Notes under the pieces: model-generated
Told to the model about the DNA's origin: nothing
Database searches by the model: none
Seen by the model: the letters and a program-made list of their open reading frames with translations, nothing else
Source: Clostridiales bacterium
Lineage (GTDB): Bacteria > Bacillota > Clostridia > Christensenellales > Aristaeellaceae
Direction of reading: 5' to 3'
Length of the DNA: 37,880 bases
Assembly (NCBI GenBank): GCA_015056055.1
Contig: SVHC01000027.1
Span: 1-37,880 of the forward strand
In this document: positions 32,632-37,880 of the stretch, piece after piece
Layout: every line of letters starts with the position of its first letter
How positions within the stretch are numbered: position 1 is the first letter of the stretch
Position numbers and translations under genes: made by a program

Positions 32632-32665
32632 CCGAAATCACAAAATGATTTCGGTCAGGGCTTTT
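32621..32665. terminator. Bidirectional terminator
   Basis: A perfect 20-bp stem, 32621-32640 with 32646-32665, core GCCCTGACCGAAATCA, CAAAA loop, with T runs on the plus strand and A runs on the other side. It overlaps the last codons of the four-helix-bundle gene and ends the convergent HerA-like gene. Confidence 0.9.
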
Positions 32666-32673
32666 TGCTTCCT

Positions 32674-34140
32674 TTATCTTCTTCTTGTTCCGAAAATGCC
32701 GCGCACGATCTGTTTTCCCAGTTCGCGGCCGATGGAAGTTACCGTGGAATTGATGGCTTTTTCAAAGGTGCTCTGGCGGGAGGATGATTTTTTCTCCTTT
32801 TCCTTTGCCTTTTCGCGCCCGGTTTCTTCGGCATTTTGTTCTTCGGCTTTTCGCGCCTCGTCCAGCATTTCGTAAGCGCTTCGGCGGTCAACGGTCTGCG
32901 TGTATTTATCGAAGAGCGGGCTTTCGCGGATAACGGACTGCACAACGGCATCATCTGCCGCATTCATGGAGCTGCGCGGCGGCAGGATATTTGCCCGTTC
33001 CACAATGGTGGGAGCGCCCTTTTTGTCCAGAACAGATACCAGCGCTTCGCCGGTGCCAAGCGCCTGCAGAACTTCTTCCGTATCAAATGCGGGATTTTCG
33101 CGGAAGGAACGCGCTGCGGCTCTGAGTCCTTTCTGATCGTTGGGCGTATAGGCGCGCAGAGCATGCTGCACGCGGTTGCCGATCTGGCCCAGAACACTGT
33201 CGGGAATGTCGGCAGGATTCTGTGTGATGAACCAGACGCTTACGCCTTTGGAGCGGATCAGGCGCACGACCTGTTCCACCTTTTCGACAAGCGCCTTGGG
33301 CGCATCCTTGAAAAGCAGATGTGCTTCGTCAAAGAAGAACGCCAGCTTGGGCTTGTCAAGGTCGCCGGCTTCGGGCAGCAGTTCATAAAGCTCGGTCAGC
33401 ATCCACAGAAGGAAAGTGCCGTACAAAAGCGGATGCTGGAAAAGTTCCTGACATTCGAGGATATTCATTGCGCCGCGTCCGTCTTCGGTATGGGCGATCC
33501 AGTCGGAAAGCTCCAGATCGGGTTCGCCGAAGAAAATGTCGCCGCCCTCGTCCTCCAGCTTCAGAAGCGCGCGCTGAATTGCGCCCACGGATTGCGGAGC
33601 GATATTGCCGTAGGTAAGTTTGTATTCCTTTGCATTGTCGCCCACATACTGAACAAGGCTGCGCAGATCCTTGAGGTCGATCAGAAGCAGACCCTTTTCG
33701 TCCGCAATACGGAAGACGATGTTCAGAACGCCGCTCTGGGTATCGTTGAGTCCCAATAGGCGGCTTAAAAGATCGGGGCCCATTTCGGAAATGGTGGTGC
33801 GCACGCCGTGACCCTTTTTGCCGTAAACATCCCAGAAACGCACGGGATAGGCGGCATAGTCGTAGCCCATCATATCAAGACCCATATTGTCGATGCTGCG
33901 GCGGATATGCTTGGTTTCGGCGCCTTTTTCGCACATGCCGGTCAGATCACCCTTGATGTCGGCCAGAAATACCGGTACGCCCATATCGCTGAAAGATTCG
34001 GCCAGCACCTTGAGAGTAACGGTTTTGCCCGTGCCGGTTGCGCCTGCGATCAGTCCGTGGCGATTTGCCATGGACGGATACAGATACAGCGCCTTTTCGC
34101 CGGTTGCCAGCCAGATTTTATGAAACTCGGAAAGATACAT
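32674..34140 (-). CDS. HerA-like ATPase of the DUF853 family (YjgR-type)
   Basis: A 488-residue P-loop ATPase. Walker A is ATGTGKT in [20 protein letters not shown] (about 29-48), a conserved [12 protein letters not shown] follows, Walker B is [12 protein letters not shown], and [20 protein letters not shown] is a family signature, then the arginine-rich [21 protein letters not shown] charged linker (about 430-455) leads to a short C-terminal helix. DUF853 proteins resemble HerA/FtsK translocases, with no proven cellular role. GGGAGG lies about 8 bases before the ATG. It has its own promoter and appears monocistronic. Confidence 0.9.
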   Translation of the reverse strand: MYLSEFHKIWLATGEKALYLYPSMANRHGLIAGATGTGKTVTLKVLAESFSDMGVPVFLADIKGDLTGMCEKGAETKHIRRSIDNMGLDMMGYDYAAYPVRFWDVYGKKGHGVRTTISEMGPDLLSRLLGLNDTQSGVLNIVFRIADEKGLLLIDLKDLRSLVQYVGDNAKEYKLTYGNIAPQSVGAIQRALLKLEDEGGDIFFGEPDLELSDWIAHTEDGRGAMNILECQELFQHPLLYGTFLLWMLTELYELLPEAGDLDKPKLAFFFDEAHLLFKDAPKALVEKVEQVVRLIRSKGVSVWFITQNPADIPDSVLGQIGNRVQHALRAYTPNDQKGLRAAARSFRENPAFDTEEVLQALGTGEALVSVLDKKGAPTIVERANILPPRSSMNAADDAVVQSVIRESPLFDKYTQTVDRRSAYEMLDEARKAEEQNAEETGREKAKEKEKKSSSRQSTFEKAINSTVTSIGRELGKQIVRGIFGTRRR

Positions 34141-34172
34141 GCAATCAGCCTCCCGAAAATATGCATTGCCTT

Positions 34173-34202
34173 ATTGTATCACAGAAAAAGCCGGATTGTC
34201 TA
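34173..34202 (-). promoter_or_regulatory. Promoter of the HerA-like gene
   Basis: On the minus strand TAGACA (34202-34197), 18 bp, TACAAT (34178-34173). The -35 overlaps the stop codon of the upstream glycosidase gene. Confidence 0.55.
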
Positions 34203-36125
34203 TACGCGGATAACGGTCACGCTGTGAGCAGGCATATTTTTGACGGTGACGGCATCCGAATCCGCAATTTTTTCACCGTCTGCCGAATAGATACCGCGCA
34301 GGGGAGAAGCAGCATTTTCAAGCTCCGCTTTGGTGATGCACACATCCATATCGGCATCTTCCCAGTTGTACACGAGCAGAGCCGGTTTTCCGCAGCGCTC
34401 CGCTGCAACGGCGGCGATTTGCCAATCCCTGAGGATGAGATAGCTTTCTGCTTTGGTATCTTCGGCGGTGCCGTTCCAGTATCGGCGGACAAAGTCCTTG
34501 TCATCCTCCGTCCACTGCGAGGGGATATCCGACGTCTGGAAACAGCCGCCCGTTTCGCCGATGGTGGCGGTCATCACGCGGCGCTCAATGGGGGAAAGCT
34601 GAATGCGTTCTCCGCGCATGAAATATACATCCGGGTCGCACTGCCACCATTCCTTGGTGCACAGGCCCAGAAAATAGTCCCACATGTTTGCGCGGGCGGA
34701 GGCAAATTCCTCGCCGGAATCGCCGCCCGAGCGCGTGGAATCTGCATATCCCATGGCAAAGCGGGAAAGTCTGCCGGTGCAGGAGCAGATCCATATATCG
34801 TCGCCTGCGGCTTCGCGCATCACGGCGAACATATCGCGCAGGAGTTCAAAGGTGGTCTTTTCGCGGTTCCAGACGCGATTTGTGCTGATGCCGTAAAGAA
34901 AATCCAGTTTCAGATATTTCCAGCCGTCCGCAACCGTGCTGCGAATGAGATTTGCTACATATTCCTTCACTTCGGGCAGAGCGGGGTCGAGGTATGCAGT
35001 GCCCTGCGGATACTGGCGAGTGTCGTCCAGCGCCCAGTTCCAGTTGGAAAAGCGAACGCAGGGTTCTCCGTTTTTGTTTCGCTGGATGCAGTGCGAAAGT
35101 TTGATATAAGGTTCGGAGCCTTCCGTCACGGCAAAAGGCGCAAGCCACAGACCGGGAATCAGGTTTTTTTCTGCAAGGCGCTGCGGAAGGCCTTTCCAGC
35201 AGTTTTCAAAGCGCTCGTTTGCGCCCCAGTCGCCGCATTTTTTCTGGAACCCGTCGTCCAATTGCACAAGCACCTTGCTGTTCCCGGCCCAGGGGGCAAA
35301 TTCCACGCCCGCCTGCTCGAACTGTTCTCCGGTGATGAAGCAGTAGTGCTGATACCAGGAGCAGTATCCCGTCAGGCGGAAGTCTTTTTCGCGCTTTTTG
35401 AGATCGCCGCCTTCCATATAAAGGGTGCACAGCTTTGCCCATGTATGACGCGCACGCTGCCAGTCGCCGGGAATGGCGGCCATGGTTTCAAGGGTGCGCT
35501 TTTCATGCGCCTTCATGCGGATGCCGTCCAGCTGAGGGCCTACCATGATGCGGCCATCGCCGTCCGCAAAGAAAGAAACCTCGCCATAGGACTTGCCCGG
35601 GCCGACAAAGCCGATGGTCACGGTATCACCGGTTTTTTCATCAATCAGCGAAGCAAGATCTTCGCAGGGTACGCAGTTGGGCGTGGAATATATCACATCT
35701 TCCATGCGCTCCCAATATACTCCGGCTTTTACCCAGTCAAGATTCCGCTCTTTTTGGGAAGGGAAAGTGTCGCCCAGGCGAATAATGTGTTTTTTCAGCG
35801 GCCTGCATTCGGTGGGCGGGATGATGCTGAAAGCCTGCGCAAGCGGCGCATCAAAATACTGCACACGTGCGATTTCATATTCCGCACAGGTGGTATTTTC
35901 AATTCCGGCATGCAGGATATAAATGCCGTTTTTTTCTTCTTCCTGCATGGTAAGAATAAAGCTTGAAAATTTGGCTGCCAGCGTATTTTCTTCGCGTATG
36001 AATTCGGTACACGATTCATACGTCCAGCCTTCTTCGCCTGCTGTGCGGTAATAAATGGACGGGCGGCTTTCGCGGGTCGCCTGAATGCCGCCTGCATACA
36101 GATCAAAGAAATTGATTTTTTCCAT
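34200..36125 (-). CDS. GH36-like alpha-galactosidase family glycosidase
   Basis: A 641-residue predicted cytoplasmic glycosidase, as there is no signal peptide. The N-terminal beta-sandwich (about 1-240) is followed by a TIM barrel with VLVQLDDGFQKKCGDW, IPGLWLAPFAVT, WKYLKLDFLYG and ICSCTGRLSRFAMGYADSTR. D408 in KLD is the expected nucleophile of clan GH-D, and D469 (RSGGDS) is a candidate acid/base. A C-terminal beta domain ends the chain. Family members release alpha-linked galactose or N-acetylgalactosamine; the sugar here is not certain. AGGAGGAG lies 7 bases before the ATG at 36125; the frame open to 36197 crosses the intergenic operator. Divergent from the GH172 gene. Confidence 0.85.
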   Translation of the reverse strand: MEKINFFDLYAGGIQATRESRPSIYYRTAGEEGWTYESCTEFIREENTLAAKFSSFILTMQEEEKNGIYILHAGIENTTCAEYEIARVQYFDAPLAQAFSIIPPTECRPLKKHIIRLGDTFPSQKERNLDWVKAGVYWERMEDVIYSTPNCVPCEDLASLIDEKTGDTVTIGFVGPGKSYGEVSFFADGDGRIMVGPQLDGIRMKAHEKRTLETMAAIPGDWQRARHTWAKLCTLYMEGGDLKKREKDFRLTGYCSWYQHYCFITGEQFEQAGVEFAPWAGNSKVLVQLDDGFQKKCGDWGANERFENCWKGLPQRLAEKNLIPGLWLAPFAVTEGSEPYIKLSHCIQRNKNGEPCVRFSNWNWALDDTRQYPQGTAYLDPALPEVKEYVANLIRSTVADGWKYLKLDFLYGISTNRVWNREKTTFELLRDMFAVMREAAGDDIWICSCTGRLSRFAMGYADSTRSGGDSGEEFASARANMWDYFLGLCTKEWWQCDPDVYFMRGERIQLSPIERRVMTATIGETGGCFQTSDIPSQWTEDDKDFVRRYWNGTAEDTKAESYLILRDWQIAAVAAERCGKPALLVYNWEDADMDVCITKAELENAASPLRGIYSADGEKIADSDAVTVKNMPAHSVTVIRV

Positions 36126-36162
36126 TGCGTACTCCTCCTGCAGTCTGTTACTGGTATAATAA

Positions 36163-36176
36163 CACATTTTAATGTG
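36163..36176. promoter_or_regulatory. Palindrome between divergent glycosidase genes
   Basis: CACATT TT AATGTG is a perfect 6-bp-arm palindrome, 37 bp before the GH36-like start and about 47 bp upstream of the GH172 -35. It is a candidate operator for a regulator encoded elsewhere. No clean promoter for the GH36-like gene is seen. Confidence 0.4.
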
Positions 36177-36222
36177 AAAGAACAGTGCAAAACACAAAGT
36201 CTCTTATTTGAAAAAACAGTAT

Positions 36223-36251
36223 TTGACAATACGCCCCGGGAATGCTACTAT
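36223..36251 (+). promoter_or_regulatory. Promoter of the GH172 gene
   Basis: TTGACA (36223-36228), 17 bp, TACTAT (36246-36251) preceded by TGC. Confidence 0.8.
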
Positions 36252-36284
36252 GTAATCAGAAAATTCTTCCGAAAGGAATGGTTT

Positions 36285-37433
36285 ATGATGCTTTATAATT
36301 ATAACCCCAATGCCCATACCCGTTGGTCTTCCTTTGAAAATCTTTCCGGCGCGAAGGGCGCAGCAGCCATGGAAAACAATGGCGCAAAGGGTCATGCTTT
36401 TGACGCAATTCCCGCGCACGGCAAAGTTACCATGATGGAGACCGAGGGAAGCGGCGTGGTTCGCCGTATATGGATCACCACCAATGAAAGGGATGCATAT
36501 ATCCTGCGTGCACTGGTTCTGCGCATGTACTGGGACGGTGCGGAAAAGCCCGCCGTCGAGTGCCCGCTGGGCGATTTCTTTGCCTTCAATCTGGGAAAAA
36601 TGCAGGCGTTTGATTCTGCGCTGGTTTCCTCTCCGGAGGGCAAGTCCTTCCACTGCACGATTCCCATGCCGTTCCGCAAGGGCGCACGCATTGAAATCTG
36701 CAACGAGAGTGACAGAACGGTATCGCACCTGTTCTTTGATGTGGACTATACGCTGGAACCTGTTGCCGATGATACCCTCTACTTCCATGCATGGTGGAAT
36801 CGCGAAAATCCCACTGCGCTGTGCGAAGATTACACCATTCTGCCCAAACTGTCCGGACATGGCCGCTTCCTCGGCACCAGCATTGGAATTCACTGCGATC
36901 CGGAATACAAGCCCACCTGGTTCGGCGAGGGTGAAGTGAAATTCTTCCTTGATGGCGACGGCAAGTATCCCACCCTTTCCGGTACCGGTCTTGAGGATTA
37001 CACCGGCACCGCATGGTGCCTGGGTACCTTCACCAACCGCACGCAGGGCTGTATGGAAGCGGACGAAGGCAACCGCTATTGCTTCTATCGCTGGCACATT
37101 GATGACCCCGTATGGTTCCATGAGGATATCCGCATGACGCTTCAGCAAATCGGCGGCGGCGGCGCGAACGATGTGGCCGATGTGCAGAAGAAGGGCTGCT
37201 CCATGCATGTTGTTTCTGCCGACTGGATGGGCGATCTGAAACCTCTCTATGATCCGGAGAAGCCTTCCTACATTATCAATCCCGAATCCGAGGAGGACAA
37301 GGGCCGCTATTTCAACTATTATCGTCAGGACGACTATTCTTCCGTCGCGTATTTCTATTACGGCGCACCGGCAAGCGATCTTCCTGCCATTCAAGATCTT
37401 GAAAAACGCACTGCGCGAACCGAAAACTGTTGA
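36285..37433 (+). CDS. GH172 (DUF2961) family glycoside hydrolase
   Basis: A 382-residue protein of the DUF2961 family, now glycoside hydrolase family 172, which includes alpha-D-fructofuranosidase/difructose-anhydride and D-arabinofuranosidase activities. Family marks are SFENLSGAKGAAAMENNGAKG, EGSGVVRRIWIT, ECPLGDFFAF, FFDVDYTLEP and GTGLEDYTGTAW, with glutamates in GLEDY and MEADEGNRYCFYRWH as likely catalytic candidates. It has no signal peptide, so it acts in the cytoplasm. GAAAGGA lies 7 bases before the ATG at 36285; a second ATG follows at once. Divergent from the GH36-like gene, which suggests a shared furanoside- or galactoside-containing glycan. No transporter for it is in the window. 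Confidence 0.9.
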   Translation: MMLYNYNPNAHTRWSSFENLSGAKGAAAMENNGAKGHAFDAIPAHGKVTMMETEGSGVVRRIWITTNERDAYILRALVLRMYWDGAEKPAVECPLGDFFAFNLGKMQAFDSALVSSPEGKSFHCTIPMPFRKGARIEICNESDRTVSHLFFDVDYTLEPVADDTLYFHAWWNRENPTALCEDYTILPKLSGHGRFLGTSIGIHCDPEYKPTWFGEGEVKFFLDGDGKYPTLSGTGLEDYTGTAWCLGTFTNRTQGCMEADEGNRYCFYRWHIDDPVWFHEDIRMTLQQIGGGGANDVADVQKKGCSMHVVSADWMGDLKPLYDPEKPSYIINPESEEDKGRYFNYYRQDDYSSVAYFYYGAPASDLPAIQDLEKRTARTENC

Positions 37434-37458
37434 AAGGGCACGAAAAACGTGCTATAAT
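37430..37458 (+). promoter_or_regulatory. Promoter of the sulfhydrylase gene
   Basis: TTGAAA (37430-37435), 17 bp, TATAAT (37453-37458) preceded by TGC. The -35 overlaps the GH172 stop codon. The leader of about 50 nt is too short for a SAM riboswitch or T-box; it can form a small GGCTG/CAGCC hairpin. Confidence 0.85.
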
Positions 37459-37516
37459 ATCCCGAAAGAAATTGCAATTCGGCTGTCTTCACGGGCAGCC
37501 TTGGGAGGAATATACC

Positions 37517-37880
37517 ATGAAAGACGCAACCAAATGCCTGCATGCGGGCTATACCCCGAAAAATTCCGAACCTCGCGTAGTCCCGATCGTGCAGAGCACG
37601 ACCTATGTTTATGATTCCACGCTGGAGGTTGCCTCCGTATTTGACGAGCCGACCAAGTCCCTGATTTATTCCCGCTTTGCAAACCCCACGGTTATGGCCG
37701 TGGAAAACAAGATTGCCGAGCTGGAAGGCGGCGTGGGCGCAATGTGCACCACTTCCGGTCAGGCGGCAAACCTGCTCGCCATTCTGAACATCTGCCAGGC
37801 GGGCGACAGCTTCATCAGCACCACCGCAATCTACGGCGGCACCGTGAACCTCTTCACGCACACGCTGCGCAAGCTGGGCA
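37517..37880 (+). CDS. metY: O-acetylhomoserine sulfhydrylase-like PLP enzyme, partial at window end
   Basis: The first 121 residues of a Cys/Met-metabolism pyridoxal-phosphate enzyme; the gene runs off the right edge. KCLHAGYTPKNSEPRVVPIV, QSTTYVYDST, YSRFANPTVMAVENKIAELE and TSGQAANLLAILNICQAGD match O-acetylhomoserine aminocarboxypropyltransferases, which make homocysteine from O-acetylhomoserine and sulfide. A methionine gamma-lyase cannot be excluded without the rest. GGGAGG lies before the ATG at 37517. With lysC elsewhere in the window it belongs to the aspartate-methionine route. Confidence 0.88.
   Translation, partial: MKDATKCLHAGYTPKNSEPRVVPIVQSTTYVYDSTLEVASVFDEPTKSLIYSRFANPTVMAVENKIAELEGGVGAMCTTSGQAANLLAILNICQAGDSFISTTAIYGGTVNLFTHTLRKLG

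Noticed and set aside
34038-35966. 642-codon plus-strand open frame
   Set aside because: Antisense to the GH36-like glycosidase; composition and lack of motifs mark it as a shadow.
37459-37516. Possible SAM riboswitch or T-box before the sulfhydrylase gene
   Set aside because: Only about 50 nt between transcription start and ATG; just one small hairpin.

Overview
The window reads as chromosomal DNA of a Gram-positive anaerobe of the Bacillota, most likely a gut- or rumen-type member of the Clostridia. The basis is strong AGGAGG-type ribosome binding sites, sigma-A promoters of the form TTGnnn-17-TATAAT, the rpmB / asp23 (yloU) / fakA (yloV) / recG neighbourhood typical of Bacillota, BspA-type leucine-rich exoproteins, and palindromic intergenic repeats of a kind I recall from gut Clostridia. 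GC looks close to half by eye. The genus cannot be named from the sequence alone. I see no rRNA, tRNA, CRISPR array, transposase or integrase.

Layout. 1-770: a terminator from a gene off the left edge, then a two-gene cassette (XRE-type regulator plus a four-cysteine mini-protein) whose promoter carries a LexA-like palindrome. 839-1879: exported leucine-rich-repeat protein. 1921-8626 (minus): response regulator, histidine kinase, ABC ATPase, FtsX-type permease and an exported CARDB-like membrane protein, interrupted by a 122-bp palindromic repeat element. 8768-9430: membrane-anchored cyclophilin. 9514-11963: a divergent unit of ECF-transporter S component plus amidohydrolase, facing a C-terminally truncated MocR-type regulator. 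12027-14886 (minus): gdhA and a MATE exporter. 15121-16437: aspartate kinase, followed by a 402-bp gene-free stretch with two identical 30-nt hairpins. 16840-21242: rpmB (minus), asp23, fakA, recG. 21312-24175: small exported protein and HelD-like helicase. 24275-28575 (minus): C39-like cysteine peptidase, family-2 glycosyltransferase and a large exported beta-helix-like protein. 28756-31926: Nudix hydrolase, MazG-like pyrophosphatase, GMP synthase and a lipoprotein. 31927-32665: a hairpin-rich block around a four-helix-bundle gene. 32674-37433: HerA-like ATPase (minus), then a divergent pair of glycoside hydrolases (GH36-like and GH172/DUF2961). 37517-end: start of an O-acetylhomoserine sulfhydrylase.

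How genes work together. The two-component system and ABC transporter form a probable envelope-stress or toxin-sensing unit. The MocR regulator probably controls the divergent transporter, since an inverted repeat straddles that promoter's -35. The Nudix, MazG-like and GuaA proteins all handle nucleotides, and the last two are translationally coupled. The two glycosidases probably act on a shared glycan.

The strongest anomalies are a GMP synthase whose glutaminase half has lost its catalytic residues, a truncated PLP-type regulator ending inside a terminator stem, the SOS-box-controlled mini-cassette, and several layered palindromic repeats. I did not find a clear large undescribed system; the candidates are listed as findings with matched caution.
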